64,000 bases of DNA, taken from NCBI RefSeq assembly GCF_964340395.1, contig NC_135551.1, positions 20,606,003 to 20,670,002 of the forward strand. The letters run 5' to 3'. Source of the stretch: Glandiceps talaboti. Lineage: Eukaryota > Hemichordata > Enteropneusta > Spengelidae. Below are positions 39,401-52,461 of this stretch, in pieces (position 1 is the stretch's first letter; each line of letters starts with the position of its first letter). The position numbers were made by a program, and so were the translations under genes. The notes below the pieces were generated by a model. It made no database searches. It was not told the origin of the DNA and saw nothing but the letters and a program-made list of their open reading frames with translations.

Positions 39401-40900
39401 TCTTTGGGTGTTTAACTAACTTCACATTTCAAGCAGAAGATTAAAAGACTAGACATTTTAATAATCGCATGCCATGACAGGACGCTATACTAGCTATTAA
39501 AGAAATATAAAGTCATGATTCGCGAGATATGTAGCTTGATTCAAAAATAAATTAATAATACTCCCCAGTTGCAATTCAATCTACGGGTTTGAACTTGATG
39601 AAAAACGAATCTCAACAAAACCCGATCCTCTTTTTGAAATGTAAATACAGGGATATTGGAAATTTTGATTCTTCGTTGATGACTCTATACATGTAATCGA
39701 CTATATATCTGTCATGTAATCTACTCAGAAATATGAGCAATGCAATTTACTACCAAAATAGAGAGAGTACATTGTTTCAATTAGGCAGCATGATGTATTT
39801 TTACATCTTGTGTAACGTTTTTTGGTTACCAATTACATGTACAAACAATTTATATTGCAGACACTGGTAGCGCATCAGACGTCATTTAATCTCACTCTGA
39901 ACCAAAATTAAGTTTTGTGTTTGAATATTTCTTGTCTCCGTGAGATGAAATTAATTTTTTTTTTAAAGTTTCATGTAATTTGCTTCATACATTGATGCTG
40001 ACAAAATACGTGTGTACTATAAAGTTTGTTGCTGTAGATTATAATAAAAATGATAATTTGCATAAATTGATGGTTTGGCGGTAATTAGGAAATATCGTAA
40101 ACCATCGTACGTGAATGTCATATAGTTTGGTATAATTAATTATGCCGAATAAGGGTGTAAAATATATGATAGCTATAGCTGTGACTTTTGCATTCCGACA
40201 ATATTTGCAGGAACAATAGACTTTACCCTTACGGCGTAAGGCATTCTGTTTACATCTGGTATATGCTTGTGCGCTATCGGTAAGTAATTCGTAACAGAAA
40301 ACCGTGTGTGAGATGTAAAAAAAACCTTGGCGCCTAATTGAAACTCTGTAGTCTCACAATCTTCGTACAAGTATAATATCTTGCAAAATAACACATGATG
40401 CCATGCTCTGGATAAGCGCATGCTCACTTTTCTCTAGACTTTATTGTGAATTTCAAATGTCGTCAAAACCCCCAAAAAGTGTCAGTATATGTAAGGTAAG
40501 CCTACAATGACGATTAAGAGTTGGGGTTTGGATCGATCTCAAAAACTCATTATGTGTTGTAAAACTCATTAGGGATATGGCCTCGTGTTATACATCTCAA
40601 TTGCCCTCCACGTCGCAGAAGGTACGTCAACAGCTCCGTATTAATCTTAGCAATTGTTAACCTCTCGTAAGATTTCGTATATTTTGCTGGCAGTCATTCT
40701 GTACAGAAGTTTCAAGGGGATTCAATAAAAAACAAATTCGCAGGCAGTAAACTCGAAGCTGCTGTCACTCTCTTGGATCTTAAATTAAAATGTTTTCATT
40801 GGTATGCGTGTAAACACAGCACATAAACAGCACACGTTAATAGTTGTACTCAAAATTCTGAAAGTATATGCAACACAAAACAAGACATCTGGAGAAGGGT
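36401..40900. other. Non-coding stretch with two opposed short ORFs
   Basis: No gene family recognised. At 38260-38600 two overlapping ORFs (84 codons plus strand, 112 codons minus strand) cover a patch whose composition differs slightly from the flanks. The plus-strand reading (with LPWCVTKHDILLLRQRL) is the more protein-like and may be a transposon fragment, but I cannot assign it. Confidence 0.35.
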
Positions 40901-41204
40901 ACATTGAGATTAAGATAAGGTCACAAACCTAAGTAACCTCAGGGCGGTAAAGCCCACCTACGTCCAAACATAATAATAGGGTTTTCTGCCCAAAATTAAT
41001 GGAAGTCATTTAGCAAAAACTACTGATATATCCAGGCAAGTTGCACCAAAAATAGCAGAAAGCTTTTTGTTTCATCAAAATCGGACAAATATTACCAGAG
41101 TTATGGTAGAATAATTACCTCAAAATAGGGCAATTCATTTGAAATATTGACTTCATAGAATCCCATTGTTACTATTAATTTAAGAGTGACCCCAATTAGC
41201 AGCA

Positions 41205-41860
41205 ATAAAGTCTAAATTTTACCACAACAATCTAAATATCTCTACTTGTAGTGAATCAAATCACTTCAAATTTGGACAGTTTGTAGATAGATGCATGATC
41301 TTCTACATATTATTGACATCATGTAAGAAACTCTAATGTTTCCATGGTAACAGCAATAAACAATAAAGATAAACAATAACAACTGTGTTTTCCAAAGATT
41401 ACACCATGAAGATGAACCATTTATTCACTCTCAACACTTTTTTCCTGAACACTCATGACATACTTTACAAAGATTTTTGGTCCAGCAATCAATATATGTG
41501 TGTTTCAGTCAAAATATGTCACCATGGTAACCAAAATATCAACAACCTACAAAAATCAATATCTCTGCTTGTGCTTGAACAAATTACATTGTATTTGCTG
41601 TGTGAGTTCATGAATATGTAGAATTGATCTTCATATTACAAAAGCCATCTCAGAAACTCAGTGGTTTCCATGGTAACAATAGTATAGCATTACGAAAAAT
41701 GAAAAACGATTGTTTTTGCAAGGATTTTAGACAGGCAGATATTCATTCATTATACTGCATACATTCTGAAAATAAACACATAGTACTTAAGTTCTGCAGA
41801 AAGCAATCAAGATAATGTTCATTGTCAGTGATCACTAGAAACCATGGTAACCAAACATCA
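41205..41860. repeat. Two diverged ~320-bp tandem units with CCATGGTAAC palindromes
   Basis: CCATGGTAAC occurs at 41342, 41522, 41668 and 41842, so equivalent sites are 326 and 320 bp apart. The sequences before them align too: AATATCTCTACTTGTAGTGAA near 41232 against AATATCTCTGCTTGTGCTTGA near 41558, and TTTTCCAAAGATT against TTTTTGCAAGGATT. The unit lies downstream of the minus-strand transposase-like gene and could belong to its 3' region or to a nested element. Confidence 0.75.
41518..41531. promoter_or_regulatory. X-box-like palindrome
   Basis: GTCACCATGGTAAC fits the RFX X-box consensus (GTNRCC, 0-3 spacer, RGYAAC) on both halves. Three weaker relatives lie at 41338-41351, 41664-41677 and 41838-41851, each with one perfect half-site. 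Whether any is used is unknown; they are part of a repeat. Confidence 0.4.
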
Positions 41861-42189
41861 ATGATAAGTTGTAATACAGTTTTGCAGGAACCACTACCAC
41901 CTATAAAGCAGATTGAAGGACATGTTTTTCCTATGATAAAGAATTCAGCTTGTTCACTGGTTTCAGTCATTCCTTTGGCATCTATTGACAAGTGTACAAA
42001 TGCATATTCATCTTGTAATAATAACATTTCAATGGCAAGTAAAGAATTACTGTTACACTACCAATATGTTGAAAAAGTCAAGGTCAGGAATTCTGAATTC
42101 ACGTTCTGATATTACCTGTATAAAAGTTGTCCTAATTTATGAAAATGTCTCAAAACATGTCTGTAACCCAGTTCAAATTTCTGGTAAAA

Positions 42190-42299
42190 ATTGATATGTA
42201 AATAATATGTAAATAAATAAAATATGTACCGGTAGCTATGTAAATAAACAAATAAATAATATATATAGACATGTATATGATATGTAAATAATAAATAAG

Positions 42300-42368
<69 letters not shown>

Positions 42369-42530
42369 AATGATATGTACATAAATAAATAAAATATGTA
42401 GCTATGTAAATAAACAAATAAATAATATATAGACATGTAAATGATATGTAAATAATAAATAAGTAATATATATGTATATATATATATAATAGATAAATTA
42501 ATGAGAAAATAAATAAATAAATAAATACAC
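42190..42530. repeat. A/T-rich tandem duplication with (AT)n core
   Basis: A block with AATAAATAAAATATGTA, GCTATGTAAATAAACAAATA and GATATGTAAATAATAAATAA occurs at about 42205-42310 and again at about 42375-42475, separated by (AT)n. A 180-codon ORF through it is Tyr/Ile/Leu repeat and not a gene. Confidence 0.8.
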
Positions 42531-42646
42531 AGATACAAATAAATACGTATTCATTGTAATAATGCTCCTCAAGATAACATTTGGTCCCTATATCCGGCAT
42601 TGTTTTTTGTCCACATAGCAACCCATATGATAGTAACAGGTAAGTT

Positions 42647-44323
42647 CTAATCACATATTATGAGGTCACCATTTTTCAAGTCTTTTAACAATTCAAAATT
42701 CCAAAGTTCATCATCTGCCTCATCATATTTCACTGTGTAGATTGTCTTGTATGGTTTGTTAGTGTTAAGTGAGTGTATATTGATGACAGATGCATCATAC
42801 CAGTTTTGTTGTGATTCGTTTTCTTCAATACAATTATGTTTTATTCTCTTTCCAACAAGCGAAGAGGGGTCATTTTCCATCTCTATCAGTTTCTTCTTTT
42901 GTGCTTTCACAGCTCTCTTAATTCTGCCTTCTTCAATTTTTGCCTTTAGTTTGGATTTAGCAATTAAAACATTTTCTCGTCTTTCCATAGCAGGTTTAAG
43001 GTCATCGGTAGGCTCAGACTCTGTAGCTACATTTACACCATCTACTGGATTATGTTGTATTATCTCTTTAAGATTTGAAACCAATTTTGAAAGAGGGAAT
43101 AATTCTCGCTTTTTATTGATGGATTTACTTTGATAAAAAAGTTCTTTTGGTCCCTTCGACTGCAGGACTTCTTTATGAAACATTATCTGGTTAACAACAG
43201 CTGGTCTTTGTTGCTTATGGTCAAGCTCTTCCAACCTTTCTTCTGCTTCCAAGGGTGACTTCCATACAGTGTCAATTTTGTCTGTCAATTGTACTTTCCT
43301 GGTCTGTACTCTCGTTGCAGCCTTTTCCTTTTCTTGCTGTTTTCTCTTTAGTGCAGCCAGCTTCTGTTCCTTAAGAACCTCTTTCCTTTGCTGATACTTA
43401 TTTTTAGCACTGGCAAAACTTTGTCGGGCTTCATCTAGCAATACCTTTTTTTCTTCTGGTGATTTCATATCCAACCACTGTTTTGTTCCATTGTTACACC
43501 ACATGATCTGAGCTTCTAACGCAACAACAGTGCTTGCTGGCTTGGTTCGCAACAGCATATCAAGCATGGCAAAATCACGCTCGGAAATTGTGTTTGTTGT
43601 GGGTACGGATGCTGCACTTCGCAAGAATTCAGGTGAGGGGTCACTGTATTTTCCACCATCTAACTGGTCCTGGCATTGTCGCTCCAGAATCAACAACATA
43701 CATGCACACAACATCTCCAAACACTGTACAGTCATCTCATTCATTTCGAAATCTTCTTCATCAGCTGTGAACAGGGCCTCATAGATCTTATCTTGGTGAA
43801 CCTCCACATCAGAAAAGAGAAACATTCCCTCCAATAGCGGACTAGCGTCCTTGCTCCAGGATTCCAGTTTCTCCCTCATCAATTTTAGGTACGGGTTCAG
43901 TTCAAGAACACTCTTCGTTCCTTCTACAAGCCGCCAGTAAGGTCCAGTTATCAACTTGTCAATTATGCCAAGTGCCTTTATCCCAGCAATGTGAGTTTTC
44001 ACTTCACAGTCTTCTTTAACTGCTAGCAACAGCAAATTTGGTTTGGGCCACAACTTCAAAAACTTCTTGACATGTGAAATGTGGTAAAACAATGCACCTG
44101 CATTGTAAAATAAAATGTTAAATCTGTTACCACGATACGACGCTAAGTGTAATTTGGAATTTTCAGATTCAAGGAATGATTGAAAGTAGGCAGCTACCCC
44201 AGCTTCCTCTGAGCCATCAGGACAGAAAGCTTTACAACTTGTACGTATTAGACGAGCAGTACCTGAATCACCAGCTGGTTTTGCAGACTGGGTTTGGTGA
44301 TCATGTGAAATTTCTTCGAACAT
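42647..44323 (-). CDS. Transposase-like protein, C-terminal part with Tudor-like domain
   Basis: A 558-codon ORF continues the protein of 44326-45912 in a -1-offset frame. Residues 62-82 (ASYRGNRFNILFYNAGALF) form a conserved-looking core block. ISERDF at 245-250 (candidate catalytic Glu248) precedes MLDMLLRTKPAS and MWCNNGTKQWLD, then a Lys/Glu-rich coiled coil (about 285-345). Residues 487-558 (LVGKRIKHNC, NWYDASVINI, YTVKYDEADDELWNFELLKDL, GDLII) look like a Tudor-like module of the PTM/DIR17 type, a fold that can read histone marks. The frame is open upstream of the first ATG (ECDKTLK precedes M), so the true N-terminus is probably in the neighbouring ORF. From memory, a widespread family of uncharacterised metazoan proteins shares these blocks. 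DDE-type transposase ancestry is inference. Confidence 0.75.
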   Translation of the reverse strand: MFEEISHDHQTQSAKPAGDSGTARLIRTSCKAFCPDGSEEAGVAAYFQSFLESENSKLHLASYRGNRFNILFYNAGALFYHISHVKKFLKLWPKPNLLLLAVKEDCEVKTHIAGIKALGIIDKLITGPYWRLVEGTKSVLELNPYLKLMREKLESWSKDASPLLEGMFLFSDVEVHQDKIYEALFTADEEDFEMNEMTVQCLEMLCACMLLILERQCQDQLDGGKYSDPSPEFLRSAASVPTTNTISERDFAMLDMLLRTKPASTVVALEAQIMWCNNGTKQWLDMKSPEEKKVLLDEARQSFASAKNKYQQRKEVLKEQKLAALKRKQQEKEKAATRVQTRKVQLTDKIDTVWKSPLEAEERLEELDHKQQRPAVVNQIMFHKEVLQSKGPKELFYQSKSINKKRELFPLSKLVSNLKEIIQHNPVDGVNVATESEPTDDLKPAMERRENVLIAKSKLKAKIEEGRIKRAVKAQKKKLIEMENDPSSLVGKRIKHNCIEENESQQNWYDASVINIHSLNTNKPYKTIYTVKYDEADDELWNFELLKDLKNGDLIICD

Positions 44324-44325
44324 CT

Positions 44326-45912
44326 TTAAAGTTTTATCGCATTCAACACATGCATTTTGCAGTAAAAGTTTCCCATGTCTGAAAGCTGGTGTTTACTTTC
44401 ATCAGACAATGAGTCCCAGTTATTGATGACATCTGGCAGAACATCCTTACGCATAGCATTTAACTTTGCATTGAATGTTGGGTTTGTTGGGCCTTGGTCT
44501 GACATGGTATTTTTGATTGATGCAATCAGGTGTTTGGCACTCTCATCTGTATCAGTAACTGCTGCAATGTCATTGATAGTTTCATTAAAGGTAGCAAAAA
44601 TGCTATTAGTGTCCTTTCCACCCATCTCTGTCATGCCAATGGACATGGACTTTCCGTCTGTGAATGTCATCTGAAAGTTCTGATATTCATGATGTCTCTT
44701 TGTGGTACCGTCTCCATGCAATGTATGTCCACATTCACCTGTCATGTGATGTTTGTCACGAAGGATTGCCTCCTTTACTTGTACATGGGCAATATGTTTC
44801 GCCTCTACCATCAGTCGTGATTTTACTGAGTTTGATGGAAGTTGAGGTATACTTCTGTTTGTCAATTTGGTGATAACTGTCCTGATGACATCATTGACTT
44901 GGTTCATAGACACATGCATTGATAAAAGTTCCATTATTACCTCTCTGATTTCATTCCTATACTTTCCATCTTGGAATGTTTGGATCTCATCGCCGTCAGT
45001 AAGCGATATGATTTCTGTTTGTAGTTCTATCTTTTCTTTCTCAATGGCAAGTTTTTCCAGTTCCAAGGCAGCAACCTTTTCATCTTTTTCTGCTAGTCTC
45101 TTATGTGTCTCCTTTTTGACATTGTCTCTATACCACACTTTCTTCTGTAGTACACTTTTTTCTTTCCATAGTTCATCTATATTGTCTTTTGTTGTTTCTA
45201 ATGATGCTGCAGTTACTTCTAGCTTTTCTTGTAGCTTTCTGATTTCAGAATCTTTACTCCGCTTTTCTGATTCCAGCAGTTTTATTCTGTTATCTCTTCG
45301 CTTTAATTTTTTGTTTGTTTCCTTTGTTGGACATTTTCTTCTGGCATTGACTAGCTTTTCCCCTAGTTGATCTACTTCTTCTGCCTTCTTCTCGTACTGG
45401 CTTCTCAGATTATCCATTTCTTGATGCAGACTGTTTACATCAGACCTAGTACCGTCTCCAAGATTTGCAAGATGGCTGTTTATGGAATTCATAGAGGACA
45501 GGATATCTACGTATTTCCTTTCAAAAAATGTATTATCTTCTTGCAATAGTTCATTTTCATATTCCAACATTTGCAACTTACGTTTTAGTGTTCTGTTTTG
45601 TTCAGCATATTGTTTCTCCTTCTCCGTTTTAGCAGTCTGTACTTCAGTTGGAATGTTTGTGGGCGTTGCAAAGGAGGCATCTAAGAATTCAATTTTCTTG
45701 TTTTCATGTTTCTTTTCTTTGCTTTTGTTGAGTTTGGCAACGTTCTCATAAACTTTCTTTGCTTTCATATAAATAGTTGCATCAGCAGCATGCCCTTCTT
45801 TGATGGGGATAAACTTTTCTCTGAGAGTACTTGCAACATTTTTTACTGTATCTTTTTTCTCCTCCTTCAGTTCCTTGTAAACTGCATACACTTCCCTGTT
45901 TGCAATGTCCAT
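44326..45912 (-). CDS. Transposase-like protein, N-terminal part with coiled coil and D/D motifs
   Basis: A 528-codon ORF. The start ATG (45912) lies 3 nt after a good splice acceptor (TTTTTGACTTTAG). Residues 1-80 are Lys/Glu-rich, and 95-305 form a long charged coiled coil. From about 315 a compact domain follows, with TLHGDGTTK (candidate Asp401) and a strand-like FQMTFTDGKSMSIGMTEM. MSDQGPTN (candidate Asp472) and GNFYCKMHVL (514-523) complete it. The D...D spacing plus Glu in the following ORF suggests an RNase-H-like DDE nuclease core. The ORF ends TAA at 44326, only 2 nt before the next ATG; sequence continuity (YCKMHVL then ECDKTLK) shows a small indel rather than two separate genes. 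It could be a decaying transposon copy, a host-domesticated gene, or an assembly error at the junction. Apart from this break it has no premature stops over 1.6 kb. Confidence 0.75.
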   Translation of the reverse strand: MDIANREVYAVYKELKEEKKDTVKNVASTLREKFIPIKEGHAADATIYMKAKKVYENVAKLNKSKEKKHENKKIEFLDASFATPTNIPTEVQTAKTEKEKQYAEQNRTLKRKLQMLEYENELLQEDNTFFERKYVDILSSMNSINSHLANLGDGTRSDVNSLHQEMDNLRSQYEKKAEEVDQLGEKLVNARRKCPTKETNKKLKRRDNRIKLLESEKRSKDSEIRKLQEKLEVTAASLETTKDNIDELWKEKSVLQKKVWYRDNVKKETHKRLAEKDEKVAALELEKLAIEKEKIELQTEIISLTDGDEIQTFQDGKYRNEIREVIMELLSMHVSMNQVNDVIRTVITKLTNRSIPQLPSNSVKSRLMVEAKHIAHVQVKEAILRDKHHMTGECGHTLHGDGTTKRHHEYQNFQMTFTDGKSMSIGMTEMGGKDTNSIFATFNETINDIAAVTDTDESAKHLIASIKNTMSDQGPTNPTFNAKLNAMRKDVLPDVINNWDSLSDESKHQLSDMGNFYCKMHVLNAIKL

Positions 45913-45915
45913 TTT

Positions 45916-46535
45916 CTAAAGTCAAAAACCTATTGATATAATAGATAAAAAGGTTCATATTTAATTACATTTTACAAAGAGTTAATCTGTGTTAATCTGT
46001 TCAAAAAAGAATGGGACCATCATTTCCCCATTACTTCAAACTGCACTAGCATTGTTAAAATGAATGAATTGCAATCAATTTTAACTAACAATTCAAAATG
46101 AACTGTAATTGCTATAACTTATTAAAAAATTTAAAACTGAACATTTTTGAATATCAACAAATGTTGGCAGTGTTATAAATTAGCAAACTTTAATTTATGT
46201 TTTATGTACATCTGGAGCAATCATCAAATTAAAATATAATGCACTATAATGAAATTGAAAAAAGGATCATTCCAATTTAATGAAATATATTAATTAAAAA
46301 ATATTCTTCAAATTAAAATTAAGTATTAATTAATTGATTATATTTGTATCAAATTGTTTCAAAACTACATGTATTATCAATATGTCACATACACTGCACA
46401 ACAAACCAAAAACAAGCATGCAGGGAAACGGGTAAAAAAACCAATAACTTTGCTTTAATTACGTAAAAATTGACATTTTAAATATAAAGGTAACGTTTAC
46501 GCTTCATTCGCAATGATATTTCTACCAAAACTTAC
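45916..46535 (-). other. Intron in 5'UTR of the transposase-like gene
   Basis: The donor GAG|GTAAGTTTT (GT at 46535-46534) and acceptor TTTTTGACTTTAG|AAAATGG (AG at 45917-45916) define a 620-bp minus-strand intron ending 3 nt before the ATG. It is AT-rich. It is predicted from splice signals only. Confidence 0.55.
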
Positions 46536-46700
46536 CTCAAAAATGGGAAAATTCGGTCATTTACATCGAGAGCAGCAGACGAACTCCTGGTGCTCGCGCG
46601 TATCTCGAGTTGGCGCTTTGCGGCCAAGGAAATGGGCTCGCACCATAAGTTAAAGGTGGCCGTCGCTTCAACTGTGGGACGAGAATAATTCTGTAAAGTG
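46536..46700 (-). promoter_or_regulatory. Putative 5'UTR exon and GC-rich promoter
   Basis: Immediately upstream of the donor lies a CpG-enriched block (CTCGCGCGTATCTCGAG near 46593, TTTGCGGCCAAGG near 46617) unlike the AT-rich flanks. An ATTGG box in minus orientation (CCAATCAG on plus, about 46923) lies about 250-350 bp further upstream. Together these suggest a TATA-less promoter driving the minus-strand gene. The start site itself cannot be fixed. Confidence 0.4.
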
Positions 46701-47359
46701 TTCGAATACATTCCTAATAAACATACCTAACTAATGAGAGGTACGATGGCTTTAAAAAAATAATTTTTCCTATCAAAATTTTGATGCAAAATACTGATTT
46801 TTACACAATTTCGGCAGTTTTCATCGGACTGAGAGACGTTGTACCCATCAAACTGGAGCTCGACAGCTAATCTAGTCTTTAAGCCCCTTCAAATAATAGT
46901 GTAGTCCACCTGAACCAAGCTAGCCAATCAGAAAGCAGATACTCCATTGCGTTGAGAGTAGAAAGTTGGGGTCACGCTGCGGGGTCAACACATCGACGGC
47001 GCTTTGACTTGTTCAAATCATTCAAAAGGGCATGTCCCGTTTGTGTTTCTGACCGAAACTTTGTGAGTAGAAGTCCAAATAGTTAATTTATTGAAACGAT
47101 TTGATCGATTCTAATTTTCTTATTCCGTTTTTTCGTTGTAAGGCTATAAACTTTGAATCTTAGCTCAACATATTGCGTCTTCAACAGTGATGGTCACGTG
47201 ACGAAAATCCCTAATAATAAACCATAACGTTCTTATTAAAATTCATATCCGTGGAAAAGGTGAGGGTCATCGTCTGAAACGTCCGAATGTTATGGAATAA
47301 CTCGGCTGCCGCGAACACACTTTGGCATTTCTGCAATTATAAGCATAACCACACTGTAT

Positions 47360-47394
47360 ACATACATACATACATACATACATACATACATACA
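47360..47394. repeat. (ACAT)n microsatellite
   Basis: A short ACAT run immediately outside the left end of the fold-back element. Confidence 0.9.
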
Positions 47395-47650
47395 CTTTTT
47401 GTCATAAAACCTTAGCATTTGGGTGTTTGAGACACACACAATTCTTGTTCGAAACACACACAATCCTTGTTCGAAACACACACAATCCTGGTCAAAAGAC
47501 CTTAGCATTTGCCGTTTTGTGCAACAATTTACTCTAAAACAGGACACATCAAAAGATGCGTCAGTTCCAGGCGACAAAACAAACACTCCAGTCGAAACCA
47601 CACCAACTTGTGTCTGCATCAACTCTCATTGACGGAACCCTTGATGTCTT

Positions 47651-47790
47651 CTGTTTTAGAGTAAATTGTTGCAGAAAACAACCAAATAATAAGGTCTTAT
47701 GACCAGAATTGAGGTGTTCGAAACACACTGAATCCTGGTCATAAGAGTTTAGCATTTGGGCATTTTGTGCAACAATTTACTCTAAAACAG
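47651..47790. repeat. Inner hairpin of related MITE-like sequence
   Basis: Arms of 56 bp (47651-47706 and 47735-47790) start CTGTTTTAGAGTAAATTGTT and are complementary with mismatches. They reuse the CAACAATTTACTCTAAAACA and GGTCTTATGACCAG words of the outer arms, suggesting a solo copy nested within or derived from the larger fold-back. Confidence 0.8.
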
Positions 47791-48104
47791 CACATATCAA
47801 AGGGCCGTCAACACGGATTGACAGTTCGGGTAGTCTACAGGACGGGTGTTTTCGGTGACCAACACCCTGTACAATTCTGACTCTCCGACGCGTCGCGACG
47901 CCCCAGCGGCAGTGGCAGTCCTTCGATCATGGATTGGTGGGTACCCCGGCTTGTTAGCGAAATTTCATATGTACCCCTTTTTCAGTTAATATTTCAATGA
48001 AAAAGAACCCCCCCCCCCCTTTTTTTTTATATAGTGAATCTGGGAGAAAATCACTTCTTCAAAAACCACATTCTTTCCGAAATCCGGGAAGTTTTACCTT
48101 CAAC

Positions 48105-48177
48105 TAGCTCTGGATTTCTATGCTACGGGGTTTCGACACGTCGGGTAAAAACCCCGTAGCGTATAAATCCAGAGCTA
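48105..48177. repeat. 73-bp hairpin
   Basis: TAGCTCTGGATTT and AAATCCAGAGCTA form the stem ends, with GCTACGGGGTTT and AAACCCCGTAGC inside and a loop around ACACGTCGGG. Near-perfect pairing over about 30 bp per arm. Confidence 0.85.
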
Positions 48178-48200
48178 TACCTTCAACGACACCTAATCCT

Positions 48201-48339
<139 letters not shown>

Positions 48340-49109
48340 GGGGCATCGTACCCATATTCTCGGAGGGTGATCTGAAAAAGTACCCCCTTTTTACGATTCC
48401 ATGGACCTAGATGGCCGACGAGATGCGAAACATCCATTGGACCGCGACCAAGAAAACAGGTCGTAAATTGTGATATTGCGATTCTGAAGTTACTTTCACG
48501 GTAGTCATGCTCGCAGACGGTGTACGCGTTTCGCTCAAGGGACGACTTACTCCGTATGCAAGCAGGACTACTATCACGGCAGAGTACCATCTAATTTGGA
48601 TGAACAATCATTGAAGTTTGAGCGTATCAAACACCACTTTTTAAAATTTGATGTAGACACTGGACGTACGTACTCTACGAAAAGACACAGCGAGAGAGGG
48701 GTGAAAAAGGAGACACGAGAAACATCAGTGGAAAGCGGGGTCACCGAAAACACTGGACATCGCGTAGTAGACGTCTACTGACTGCTCGAGCGCTCTCTTC
48801 AACGTTGAAAGCGACATTTGAGAGTTAATGTCAACAATTTACTCTGTTCGACAGACCAGAAGTTAGTGTGTCTTAGACACCACACGAAATTGTAACAGTG
48901 TGTAAAGCAGGATGCTTTGAAGAAGTCACCTCCGACTAACGCATCTTTTGATGTGTTCTGTGTTAGAGTAAATTGTAGCATAAAACGTCAAATGCTAAGG
49001 TCTTATGACCAGGATTCAGTGTGTCTCAAACAAGGATTGTGTGTGTCTCAAACAAGAATTGTGTGTGTCTCAAACACCCAAATGCTAAGGTTATATGACA
49101 AAAAGTGTA

Positions 49110-52384
<3,275 letters not shown>

Positions 52385-52459
<75 letters not shown>
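52385..52459. repeat. (AT)n microsatellite
   Basis: About 75 bp of uninterrupted AT. Confidence 0.95.

Positions 52460-52461
<2 letters not shown>

Noticed and set aside
44326-44350. Programmed -1 ribosomal frameshift joining the two transposase-like ORFs
   Set aside because: No X XXY YYZ slippery heptamer in the zero frame before the stop; TTTAAAG lies in the wrong phase and partly beyond the stop.
40900-47060. Terminal inverted repeats bounding the transposase-like gene
   Set aside because: Partial word matches (CATCAAAAT, AAGCCC...CACCT) exist between the flanks, but no convincing inverted alignment or target duplication was found by eye.
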